From Acidobacteriota bacterium (GTDB taxonomy: Bacteria; Acidobacteriota; Terriglobia; Acidiferrales; UBA7541): a DNA stretch of 64,000 nucleotides. The notes under the pieces are model-generated. The model searched no databases. It was not told the DNA's origin and saw only the letters and a program-made list of their open reading frames with translations. How positions within the stretch are numbered: position 1 is the stretch's first letter; each line of letters opens with the position of its first letter. The DNA lies in contig JABCZF010000020.1 of the NCBI GenBank assembly GCA_013289825.1, positions 29,169 to 93,168 on the forward strand, written 5' to 3'. A program made the translations under genes and the position numbers. Below are positions 54,275 through 62,358 of this stretch, piece by piece.

Positions 54275-55778
54275 GGCTTGGGCGGCCTTTTTGGTGGGAA
54301 TTGCGATTCTAACGGTACTTCCCTGCTGTGCAACGGGGCAAGCCGTGACGACGGAGAGCGACTTTTCGGGAACGTGGAAAGGAGAATTAGGTGCGGGGGC
54401 GGCCAAGCTGCGTATCGTGTTGACCATCACGAAGGTTGCTGGCGGCGGATTCTCCGGGCAACTGCTGAGCGTAGATCAGGGCGCAACTCTACCGATGGAA
54501 AACATATCGCTGAAGGGCGATGCGGTGCGGTTTGAAGTGAAGGCTGTGGGCGGGTTGTACGAGGGGAAGTTGAACACGGCGCGGACGGAGGTCGAGGGAA
54601 CCTGGGTACAAGCGGGCGTGCCGGGGCAGCCCCTTTCGTTTGTACGCAGCACGGAAGAGTCCGGCGCGAAAAACAGCGCTCCGCAGCAGGCTACCGAGGG
54701 TCCGAAGACAAAACCGATTTCTACGTTTGTGGACGTGGTGGTGCCGATCGCCCCGACGGCGTTCAAGGCCGACGGCAAGTGGCACATCGTATACGAATTG
54801 CACTTGAACAACATGGACCGGTGGGATTATCGGCTGACGAAGGTGGAAGCGATCTCCGGAGATTCGGCGGGGCGTTCGCTCGTGACGTACACGGGAGCGG
54901 AACTAGAAGCGGCGATTTCGAGGCCCGGCCAGCCGGGCGCGTCGGAAAAATCGAAGTTGGGTGGCGGGACCATGGCGGTTGTTTATATGTGGGCGACGGT
55001 GGATGCGGTGGATGCCGTGCCGGCGACGATTCGGCAACGGTTGAGCCTGAAGATTGGGACTTATCCGGAGGAGATGACCGTTGAAACGGCGCCGATTCCT
55101 GTGGGGCGTGGCGCGATTGAGATTAGCTCGCCACTGCGCGGAGATCACTGGTTGGCGGGAAACGGGCCGTCGAACAGTTCGGCCCACCGGCGTGCGTTAC
55201 TCCCGATCGACGGGCATGCGGTGATCGCGCAGCGGTTTGCCGTTGATTGGGTGAGAATGCGCGACGACGGGAAGACCTTTCACGACGATGAGAAAGACAA
55301 CAAGAACTATCTCGCGTACGGAACGGAGGCGCTGGCCGTCGCGGACGGTGTTGTTACCGAAGTGAAGGACGGGATTCCTGAGAATGTTCCGGGAATCGAT
55401 TCGCGAGCTGTGCCGATTACGCTTGAGACCGTAGGCGGGAATCATGTGATTCTGGATATTGGCGGTGGACATTTTGCGTTTTACGCGCATTTGCAGCCCG
55501 GGACGCTGCGCGTGAAGCTTGGGGAGAAGGTACGGCGCGGGCAGGTGCTGGGGTTGGTGGGGAATTCGGGGAACTCTACGGAGCCGCACCTTCATTTTCA
55601 TATTGAGAATGCAAATTCGCCGTTGGGGGCGGAAGGGCTGCCCTATTCGCTGCCCTCGTTTGAAGTTGTGGGCCACGGTTGGGGATGGACGCCTACGGCC
55701 GCAAAGGGGACCGCAGAGGTACATAAGAATGAGCTACCTCTGGAGAACGAAGTGGTGAATCTTGGCGCAACTCCATAA
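54243..55778 (+). CDS. Exported M23-family metallopeptidase
   Basis: This 511-residue protein has a signal sequence (RVRAWAAFLVGIAILTVL), then a domain typical of secreted proteins of this group (DFSGTWKGELGAGAAKLRIV) to about residue 110. A beta-rich middle region follows, and the C-terminal LytM/M23 peptidase domain spans residues about 340-490. The zinc residues are in GGNHVILDIGGGHFAFYAHL and the HLHFHI motif. M23 enzymes cut peptidoglycan cross-links. The ATG at 54243 follows GGGAGG; other ATGs exist at 54216, 54225 and 54255. The start overlaps the methyltransferase end. Confidence 0.85.
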   Translation: MGLRMASGRVRAWAAFLVGIAILTVLPCCATGQAVTTESDFSGTWKGELGAGAAKLRIVLTITKVAGGGFSGQLLSVDQGATLPMENISLKGDAVRFEVKAVGGLYEGKLNTARTEVEGTWVQAGVPGQPLSFVRSTEESGAKNSAPQQATEGPKTKPISTFVDVVVPIAPTAFKADGKWHIVYELHLNNMDRWDYRLTKVEAISGDSAGRSLVTYTGAELEAAISRPGQPGASEKSKLGGGTMAVVYMWATVDAVDAVPATIRQRLSLKIGTYPEEMTVETAPIPVGRGAIEISSPLRGDHWLAGNGPSNSSAHRRALLPIDGHAVIAQRFAVDWVRMRDDGKTFHDDEKDNKNYLAYGTEALAVADGVVTEVKDGIPENVPGIDSRAVPITLETVGGNHVILDIGGGHFAFYAHLQPGTLRVKLGEKVRRGQVLGLVGNSGNSTEPHLHFHIENANSPLGAEGLPYSLPSFEVVGHGWGWTPTAAKGTAEVHKNELPLENEVVNLGATP

Positions 55779-55801
55779 CTGCTGAGCGGCCGCCGCCGCA
55801 G

Positions 55802-57985
55802 TCAGGGTTTTACGGGCACTCCCAGTTCATGCAAGAGGAAAGCATAAACGTCGGCGGTGAACTCGATACGTTCATGGAGAGAGGCGTTGATGTGGCCGGA
55901 GTTGGCACTGGTGCGCAATAGGACAGGCTGACCCGAACTTGTGGCGGCCTGAAGGCGAGCAGTCATTTTTCGCGAGTGCATGGGGTTCACGCGAGGGTCA
56001 TTGGCGCCGGTCAAAAAAAGCACTGCCGGATAAGCAGTGCGGTCCACCACGTGGTGGTAAGGAGAGTAGGCGTACAGGGCGCGGAACTGATCGGGGTCCT
56101 TGACGGAACCGTATTCGGTGACGTTGAAAACGGCATTGGGGCTGAGTTCGTTGCGCAGCATGTCGTAGATGCCGACGGCGGAGGCGACTGCGCGAAAAAG
56201 TTTAGGATGCTGGGTGAGTTCCGCACCCATGAGCAGGCCGCCATTGCTGCCGCCCAGGATGGCAAGCCGCGAAGAATTCGTGTAGCCAGCCTGGATGAAG
56301 TGCTCGGCGCAAGCCGCGAAATCGTCGAAGACGTTTTGCTTTTTGGCAAGCATGCCGGCGCGATGCCAGTCGTCGCCGTACTCTCCGCCGCCCCGCAGAT
56401 TGGCCTCCGCAAAGACGCCACCCTGGTCAAGCCAAACGCGGACGTTAACGTCGTAGGCCGGGCTGACGCTGATCCGGTAGCCGCCGTAGGCGGTGAGAAC
56501 CGTGGGCACCTGGCCGTCGAGCTTTGTGCCTTTCCGGCGGATGATATTGATCGGGATTTTCGTGCCGTCTTTCGAGACACCAAATTCTCGTACGACCTGG
56601 GCATCGCTAAAGTCGGCGACCGGCTTCATGAAGAGATTGGTACGCTCGGCTTTGCCAGAGGCGGAATCGAAGCGGAACCATGCGGCGGGAGTGAGGTAAG
56701 ACTCGCTGCGGTAGATGACATCGTCCCCATCGAGCGGGACCAGGCCGCTGACCGCGGAAACCGGAGGAACTGGAATTCTGGACTGCTCGTGGCCTTCCAG
56801 GTCGAAGACGCGGACGTCGGAAGGGCCGCCCCAAACATCCAAAACGTAAAGGCGGTGGGCGGTGGGTACGATGTCTTCCACGACGTCGTCAGCGGCAGGG
56901 ACTATGGTGGGAGCGCTCGAGAGCGAGAGATGATCCAGAGGCATGCGCAGAATAGTGCCGCGAGGCGATCTGTTTTCGGAGACAAGGTAGAGAGCTTGGT
57001 CCTGACCAAAGACGGCTTGCGTAATGCGGTCGGAAAACCCGGTGAGCTGCGTCCACCCGCCATCGGGAGAAAGAAGGAAGTGTTCGAACTCGCCACCGTC
57101 TCCATTCGCGACCGTGGCTAGGATGTAGTGTCCGTCGGCGGAGGTGCCAAGTTGGATTTCAGCGATGCGGGGGAAATCCTTGCCTAGCACATAGGTGTCT
57201 TCGGCGACGGAGGTACCGAGTTTGTGAAAGTAGATTTGCTGAAAAAAACCGAGATCCGCGGCGGGGCGCTCGCCGGGACTGGGATAGCGGGTGTAATAGA
57301 AACCGGAGGCGTCGGCGTCCCACGCAAGACTGCCGCCAGCCGTGCCACCATTGACTCGTGGAATAACGTCTCGGAGAGACTTACCAGACTGGACTTCATA
57401 AACATGAACGGTGCCGTCCTCAGTGCCGCCTCGGGACATGGACACCGCGACGTAGCGCGAGTCACGAGAGGAAACGAAGAAATCGATGGCGGTGAGGCCT
57501 TCCCGGTCGATCACATTCGGATCTACGATGACGCGCTCGGAATTCGGAGAGAGGCTCGCATCAAGGGCGACCAAAAATGGTTGTTGTTTCGGGGGCTGGG
57601 ACTTTAAGAAAAACAAGAGGCCCTGACGATGCTGAGGATTGAAGTAAGCGGCAGAAGTATCGGAGTGGAAGGCCGCCAGGCGATCGCGGATCTGCCGGCG
57701 GCCTGGAAGCGCGTCTAGAACGGCACGGGCGTGGGCATTCTGGGCGTCGCTCCAAGCGCGTACCGCGGGGTCGTCCCCATCTTCGAGCCATTGGTAATCG
57801 TCCTGGACCTTTTCGCCGTGGTAGGTTTCGACAACTGGTTTCCTGGGAGTGTCCGGGACAGCAGAAGGTTTATCGGAGATGGAAAAAAGCGAGTAGCTGG
57901 CAGTCAAAAGAACGGGCACCCAGAGAATGGAAGGGACGACAGTTTTCGAATCGGAATTCGAACGCCGGTAATATAGTGGGTTCAA
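55802..57985 (-). CDS. Prolyl oligopeptidase (S9A)
   Basis: This 727-residue enzyme has an N-terminal hydrophobic segment (SILWVPVLLTASYSLFSI) that suggests export. A seven-bladed propeller (about 60-440) and the catalytic hydrolase domain follow: nucleophile serine in GGSNGGLLMG near residue 570, aspartate in LTGANDPRVNP and histidine in SANSGHINASLHERIEF. The N-terminal YHGEKVQDDYQWLEDGDDPAV pattern is diagnostic for S9A. It cleaves short proline-containing peptides. It starts with TTG at 57985 preceded by GGAGG, an unusual but well-supported start. Confidence 0.95.
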   Translation of the reverse strand: MNPLYYRRSNSDSKTVVPSILWVPVLLTASYSLFSISDKPSAVPDTPRKPVVETYHGEKVQDDYQWLEDGDDPAVRAWSDAQNAHARAVLDALPGRRQIRDRLAAFHSDTSAAYFNPQHRQGLLFFLKSQPPKQQPFLVALDASLSPNSERVIVDPNVIDREGLTAIDFFVSSRDSRYVAVSMSRGGTEDGTVHVYEVQSGKSLRDVIPRVNGGTAGGSLAWDADASGFYYTRYPSPGERPAADLGFFQQIYFHKLGTSVAEDTYVLGKDFPRIAEIQLGTSADGHYILATVANGDGGEFEHFLLSPDGGWTQLTGFSDRITQAVFGQDQALYLVSENRSPRGTILRMPLDHLSLSSAPTIVPAADDVVEDIVPTAHRLYVLDVWGGPSDVRVFDLEGHEQSRIPVPPVSAVSGLVPLDGDDVIYRSESYLTPAAWFRFDSASGKAERTNLFMKPVADFSDAQVVREFGVSKDGTKIPINIIRRKGTKLDGQVPTVLTAYGGYRISVSPAYDVNVRVWLDQGGVFAEANLRGGGEYGDDWHRAGMLAKKQNVFDDFAACAEHFIQAGYTNSSRLAILGGSNGGLLMGAELTQHPKLFRAVASAVGIYDMLRNELSPNAVFNVTEYGSVKDPDQFRALYAYSPYHHVVDRTAYPAVLFLTGANDPRVNPMHSRKMTARLQAATSSGQPVLLRTSANSGHINASLHERIEFTADVYAFLLHELGVPVKP

Positions 57986-58173
57986 GAGTTGACCTCCGTG
58001 AAGATGTGCTCGGAGAAGGCCTGCCGCTCGATACCATACGCAGCGGCAACTCGACAGGCCATCCGCTGAGGGAACTTTTCCAGGCCCGGGAAATACTGTT
58101 TATTGTCGTGCCGTCTCCGGTTCGGAGCGGCGAAAAGAATAGCAGAGAGGCGCGAGCCAGCCGCACAGATTTC

Positions 58174-58223
58174 GGCCAACCTCACGCCATGGGAAGAGAT
58201 TCTCCCGGGCAGTGAGGTTGGCC
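58174..58223 (-). terminator. 12-bp perfect inverted repeat after the selenoprotein-type gene
   Basis: The arms GGCCAACCTCAC (58174-58185) and GTGAGGTTGGCC (58212-58223) pair exactly around a 26-base loop that can itself fold (GGGA/TCCC). It starts nine bases after the stop of the peroxiredoxin gene on the minus strand. No U run follows, so termination may be rho-aided; a mRNA stabilising structure is possible. Confidence 0.6.
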
Positions 58224-58232
58224 CAATCGAAA

Positions 58233-58817
58233 TTACTTTGGCGGCTCCTTTTTGTGGAGCGTGGAGCAGGCGGATAGCGCGGTGTTGGGGTCGACGGCGC
58301 TGTCGCCGGCCTCGATCAGGCGGATAATGCCCTCCTTGTCGATGACAATGTTGGCGCGCTGCGCCCATTGGTAGGTTTCCTTCTGGACGTCATAGCCCTT
58401 CAGGATGCCGTAGGAGGTGAGCATCTTGTGATTCATGTCGCTGAGGAGGGGAAAACTGATACTGATTTGCTTGGCGAAGGCCGCATTGGCGGCGGGACTG
58501 TCCATGCTAATGCCGAAAACTGCGGTATCAGAGGTGTCGATCTTACCCGAGGCGATTCCAGCCTGGACCGCCTGAAGTTGTTTCGTTCAACCACCGGTAA
58601 AGGCCAGGACGTAGACGGCGAGAAAGACGTTCTTCTTGCCCCGAAAGTCGCTGAGCTTTACATTTTTCCATTCATCGCTGAGGAGGGTGAAGTCCGGAGC
58701 GGCGTCACCCACTTTCAGCGATAATTTTGCCATTTCCGGTTTTTGCACCTCCTGCGCGAGTGGCGCAGCCACCGGCGTAGCAGCTAGCAAAACCATTAGA
58801 GCTAAGGCGCGTTTCAT
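58233..58817 (-). CDS. Selenocysteine-type peroxiredoxin (AhpC/TSA family) with in-frame UGA
   Basis: Read through the UGA, this is a 194-residue exported peroxiredoxin with a signal peptide (MKRALALMVLLAATPVAAPL). The thioredoxin-fold start VGDAAPDFTLLSDEWKNVKL is followed by the active-site line LAFTGG-U-TKQLQ, where UGA at 58587-58589 (codon 77) occupies the position of the peroxidatic cysteine. The frame stays open with family-like sequence afterwards (VFGISMDSPAANAAFAKQ, then RANIVIDKEGIIR). The proline of PxxxT is valine here. The only other cysteine is at 184, a candidate resolving cysteine. The ATG at 58817 follows AGGAG. A nonsense mutation is the alternative. Confidence 0.75.
58551..58572 (-). 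promoter_or_regulatory. SECIS-like hairpin downstream of the UGA
   Basis: On the minus strand, 15 bases after the UGA, GGCG (58572-58569) pairs with CGCC (58554-58551) and TCCA (58567-58564) with TGGA (58560-58557), separated by a small internal loop. The apical loop is GGC, starting with G and lying 24 bases from the UGA. Bacterial SECIS elements are hairpins within the coding sequence with the loop roughly 16-37 bases downstream and a G in the first loop positions, which this matches. Confidence 0.55.
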
Positions 58818-59072
58818 TCGCACTCTCCTGTTACAGGTTTAGTCTTGGGGAACAGCCAGCGAATACACACTACCAAGAGGCGAGACCGCTGAACAACCCA
58901 AAATATTCCCAGGTGTTCGAATGGGATGGCCAGCAAGTTAGAGCTTTTCGAGAGGATGAGTGGGAACATCAGGGGTGCGCCGTTCGTATCTTGGGAGGAC
59001 GGGCAGATTCACGGGTGAACCATCGCGGTGGTGTGAAGTCCTATACTATAAGACTCGTTTGAGGAGGATGGG

Positions 59073-59690
59073 ATGAAGAAACGTGGGTGGGATCAGCTGG
59101 ACGAACCAGCAGGTGGGCGAACGGCGTTGATCGGCGCGGCTTTGTGCCTGCTGCTGAGTTTGGCGGCGGTTGGTGTGGCGGGGCAGGAGAAGGACAAGAG
59201 CGGCGTGAATGTGACGGTGACGAGCAAGGACGGAAGTGAAGCGGGATTGATTTTCAGCGCACAGGCTACAGCCAAGGAAGCAGGGTTGCCGTTGTATCCT
59301 GGGGCGCGGCCACATAAGGATGAGAAGGATGATTCGTCTGGGGCGAAAATGGGTCTGTGGGGCAGCTCATTTGGGTTCAAGCTGGTGGCTCTGAAGATGG
59401 AGTCGGATGACTCGCAGGAAAAAGTGGCGTCGTTTTATCAGAAAGCGCTGGCCAAATATGGGACGGTGCTGAATTGCAACGATTCCTCGAAGGCGCAGAG
59501 CGACAAGGATAAGAACGAATCTTCGAAAAAGCTCACCTGCGGAGATGACCATCCGGATCCCGGCGGGATGCTGTTCAAAGTTGGCTCGAAAGAGAAGCAA
59601 CATCTCGTCAGTTTGAAACCGAATGGGACCGGCTGCATTTTTCACATCGTTTACCTTGAGGCGCGCAGCGAAGACAAGACTCCCGCCTGA
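59073..59690 (+). CDS. Hypothetical exported protein
   Basis: This 205-residue protein has a signal segment (ALIGAALCLLLSLAAVGVAG) and a mature part with KEAGLPLYPGARPHKDEKD, LVALKMESDDSQEKVASFYQ and DGDDHP-like charged stretches. It ends CIFHIVYLEARSEDKT. This YPGA-type pattern recurs in unnamed acidobacterial proteins. I have no function. GAGGAGG before the ATG. Its stop TGA shares a base with the ATG of the next gene, so they are translationally coupled. Confidence 0.7.
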   Translation: MKKRGWDQLDEPAGGRTALIGAALCLLLSLAAVGVAGQEKDKSGVNVTVTSKDGSEAGLIFSAQATAKEAGLPLYPGARPHKDEKDDSSGAKMGLWGSSFGFKLVALKMESDDSQEKVASFYQKALAKYGTVLNCNDSSKAQSDKDKNESSKKLTCGDDHPDPGGMLFKVGSKEKQHLVSLKPNGTGCIFHIVYLEARSEDKTPA

Positions 59691-60670
59691 TGCGGCGTGA
59701 AAGTCAAATGGGATTGCCGTCCCGCGCCTGCCTGCTGATGGCGGTGGGACTTGGAATCCTGACGCGGGGTGTTGCGCCCGGCGCCACGTTCAGCCGAAGC
59801 CAGGAACCGATACGGGTCAAGGTAAATTTCGTGAACGTGGCGTTTGTGGCGCGGGATGCGCGCGGGGCGCTGGTGGATAACCTCACCGAGGACGACGTGG
59901 ACGTAGTTGAGGATGCCATACCGCAGAAAATAGCGTTCTTCTCGCGCAGCGCGGATGTGCCTTTAACGCTGGGTGTAGTGGTGGATGCCAGCGGAAGCCA
60001 GGACCATTTTTCGAAACAGCACAAGCAGGATTTAGAGGTTTTTTTCAAGGATGTTTTGGGTCCGAAGGACCGGGTGTTTTTGGTGGGGTTTGGAAACCAC
60101 ATCCGGTTGGTGAGCGATTTCTCGCAGTCCGGTGGAGATTTGCTCGAACAGTGGAAGCAATACCAGAAGTCGACGGGAAAATTTCCGGACCTGGGGCCGC
60201 GCGAGAACCGCGACCTGGGGACGGCGTTTTATGATGCGATTTTTTATTCGGTGACGGAAAAGCTGGCGCGGGAAAATGGCAGGCGGGCGATTTTGCTGTT
60301 TAGCGATGGAGAGGACAACTCGAGTTCGCATGACATGATGACCGCGATTGAGACAGCGCAGAGGGAAAACGTGGTGGTGTATGCGATTCGGTACACGGAT
60401 AAAGAACACGGGAAGCTGACGGCACGGAACAAGTATGGGATCAGCGTGATGGAGCGCGTGGCCCGAGAGACGGGCGGGGCGCATATCGATGCGGAGACCA
60501 CGGACGCGCATGTGTATTTCCGGCAGATCGCGGAGGAGTTGAGGACTTCTTATGAGTTGGGGTATTACCCGACGGATCCGTTGAAGGATGACAGCTTTCG
60601 GAAGATTGTCATCAAGCCGAAGCGCGAGGGTGTGAAGGTGCGGGCCAAGACTGGTTATTTCTCGAGATAG
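59690..60670 (+). CDS. Exported VWFA-domain protein of the acidobacterial type (TIGR03436-like)
   Basis: This 326-residue protein has a signal peptide (residues about 10-30), a short beta domain (RVKVNFVNVAFVARDARGALV, LTEDDVDVVEDAIPQKIAFF), and a von Willebrand factor A domain with the metal site start VVVDASGSQ, a TAFYDAIFYS segment, and FSDGEDN. The C-terminal strand region IAEELRTSYELGYYPTDP is diagnostic for this acidobacterial VWFA group. These domains mediate protein-protein contacts. It is coupled to the preceding hypothetical gene. Confidence 0.88.
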   Translation: MRRESQMGLPSRACLLMAVGLGILTRGVAPGATFSRSQEPIRVKVNFVNVAFVARDARGALVDNLTEDDVDVVEDAIPQKIAFFSRSADVPLTLGVVVDASGSQDHFSKQHKQDLEVFFKDVLGPKDRVFLVGFGNHIRLVSDFSQSGGDLLEQWKQYQKSTGKFPDLGPRENRDLGTAFYDAIFYSVTEKLARENGRRAILLFSDGEDNSSSHDMMTAIETAQRENVVVYAIRYTDKEHGKLTARNKYGISVMERVARETGGAHIDAETTDAHVYFRQIAEELRTSYELGYYPTDPLKDDSFRKIVIKPKREGVKVRAKTGYFSR

Positions 60671-60749
60671 GACCCGGTACTGGATGTGTAGAAAGCTAAC
60701 GTCGCCTGTTTGATGTGGGAGGCGGCGAGACTGGGCCACCCGAGGCGGG

Positions 60750-62036
60750 TTAGCGCAGATAGCCCCAGTTGTGGAGTTTGTCGGAGTCCTCAACCCAGCG
60801 GTCGCCGATGTCGGTGCGGTAGTACATGTTGGCGATCATGATGTTTTTTATGCGGGAGTAGACCTGGGCTTGGGCTTGCAGCATGGTTTGGCCGGTGCCA
60901 ATGACCACCAGGACTACGCCGCTGGTGCCGGCAATCAGCCATTGGCCTTTGACTTCTTTTACATCTTCGATGTGGATGCCGTCGAAGTTGGGTTTTTTTA
61001 GCACGATGGCGCCGTTCTTCGAGAAGGACTCGAACGTCGGTTCGTCATCGAAGGGGAACGGGGGGACCACGATGCGCACCCCGATTTGGAAGCCGCTGCG
61101 CGTGCGCCACCTGGGCTCGACGCCGGTGGCGAGTTCCCAGAATAGATCACTGATCGGTGTGAGCATGCCTTCTTGCTGGATGCTGATAGTGGGGTAGCCG
61201 AAGCGGCTGGTGAATTCGAGCGGATAGATGCCGTTGTTATTGACGATACAGTTCAAATCGATGTAGCCGACATAGCCTTCTTCGGCGAGCTTGGACTCCA
61301 TTTTGAGGAGGGTTTGATTGAAGAGGCGGTTGGGCTCGCTCCAAAACATGGAGGTGCCCATTTCGCCTGTCGGCGGGCCGATGTTGCCGGGGAAAAGTTT
61401 TTTGTGCTCGAAGTTGATGTTGACGGGCGTGATGAATTTTTTGCCGTTGAAGAAGGCCCCCACGGCGACTTCGACGCCGGTGACGCGACGCTGCAACTGG
61501 AAGACTTTGATTTCGTCGGAAAAGGCGCGCTTGTAGGCCTCCAGCATTCGAACGACGTCGTCGCCATCTTCTTCTTCGCCAACGAAGAGGCGGCGTTTGA
61601 CGTTCTGTGCTTCGCCGCTGGGCTTGATAACATAGCGGTCGGGATTTTTCATCACGAATTCGATCGCGGGGTCGAAGGAGTCAAAATCCTGATAGGGGAT
61701 GATGTTAACGCCCGCTTTCTTTAGCTCTTCCTGTCCGAAGGAACGATCGTCTTCCAGGCGATCGGTGTATTCGCTGCCGCCGATTACGGGCTTGCCGGTA
61801 GCACGGAGGGCGTGGGCTTTGGCGCCTTGGCCGAGGGTGTCGTCGAAGACGATGATGTCAGCCCACTTGGCGTCACGTTCCCAGTCTTTGGATTTGGGGA
61901 CGAAGCCATCGGCGATGTCGCGCTCTTTTTCGGCTTCGATGTAGTAGCGGACGTCGTGGCCTTCTTTCAGAACTTGCCAGGCGATGTCACCGATGAGGCC
62001 GGAGAGGGACACAAAGAGAAATTTGCGTTTGTCCAT
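60750..62036 (-). CDS. PurD-like ATP-grasp protein (phosphoribosylamine-glycine-ligase family)
   Basis: This 428-residue protein has the GARS three-part layout: a Rossmann-like N domain (FVSLSGLIGDIAWQVLKEGH), an ATP-grasp region with PSGEAQNVKRRLFVGEEEDG and PLEFTSRFGYPTISIQQEGM, and a C domain with TGQTMLQAQAQVYSRIKNI then MYYRTDIGDRW. In PurD the reaction is ATP-dependent joining of phosphoribosylamine and glycine. The glycine-rich N-terminal PurD signature is altered here, so a different amine or acid substrate is possible. It has no purine-gene neighbour. Confidence 0.78.
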   Translation of the reverse strand: MDKRKFLFVSLSGLIGDIAWQVLKEGHDVRYYIEAEKERDIADGFVPKSKDWERDAKWADIIVFDDTLGQGAKAHALRATGKPVIGGSEYTDRLEDDRSFGQEELKKAGVNIIPYQDFDSFDPAIEFVMKNPDRYVIKPSGEAQNVKRRLFVGEEEDGDDVVRMLEAYKRAFSDEIKVFQLQRRVTGVEVAVGAFFNGKKFITPVNINFEHKKLFPGNIGPPTGEMGTSMFWSEPNRLFNQTLLKMESKLAEEGYVGYIDLNCIVNNNGIYPLEFTSRFGYPTISIQQEGMLTPISDLFWELATGVEPRWRTRSGFQIGVRIVVPPFPFDDEPTFESFSKNGAIVLKKPNFDGIHIEDVKEVKGQWLIAGTSGVVLVVIGTGQTMLQAQAQVYSRIKNIMIANMYYRTDIGDRWVEDSDKLHNWGYLR

Positions 62037-62358
62037 TTAGATGAGTGGGCGGGTGGCCGCAGCTCCTCGGAAGCATAACGGTATAGTAGCCATGGTGAGC
62101 GGGGACATTGTTACATTTCGTTGAAAATAATAGAAGTGCGGGAGGCCGGCTAGGCAACCCGCGGGGTTGAAATGGTGCATCACAGAGGGTGGGCAGGGTG
62201 CGCGGGACCTGGCCGGCCGAGGCGAAGTTCTTGCTCCACCTGGCTGTGGTTCAGGGTATAATCTCGTGTTCCTCCGGAGTAGAGGCTCAGAGTCCAGATT
62301 CGAACAGTTTCGATCGAGGGTTGCGCTTGGGACCCGACATTCGCTAGAGAGGTGAAGT
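62037..62358. other. Divergent intergenic region upstream of the BamD-like gene
   Basis: No gene is visible. It separates the leftward PurD-like gene from the rightward BamD-like gene and must hold both promoters. Apart from the -10-like TATAAT near 62257, I see no repeat, RNA gene or hairpin that stands out. Confidence 0.5.
62231..62262 (+). promoter_or_regulatory. Possible sigma-70-like promoter for the BamD-like gene
   Basis: A perfect TATAAT lies at 62257-62262, about 97 bases before the start codon. A weak TTGCTC lies at 62231, a spacing of 20 bases, which is longer than ideal. Confidence 0.35.

Noticed and set aside
55976..57121. 381-codon frame opposite the prolyl oligopeptidase
   Set aside because: Antisense shadow of an intact S9A enzyme whose catalytic triad is visible on the minus strand.
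58233..58817. Reading the peroxiredoxin as two separate truncated genes or a frameshifted pseudogene
   Set aside because: The two parts are in the same frame, separated only by one TGA at the catalytic position, and there is no other damage; a SECIS-like hairpin follows.
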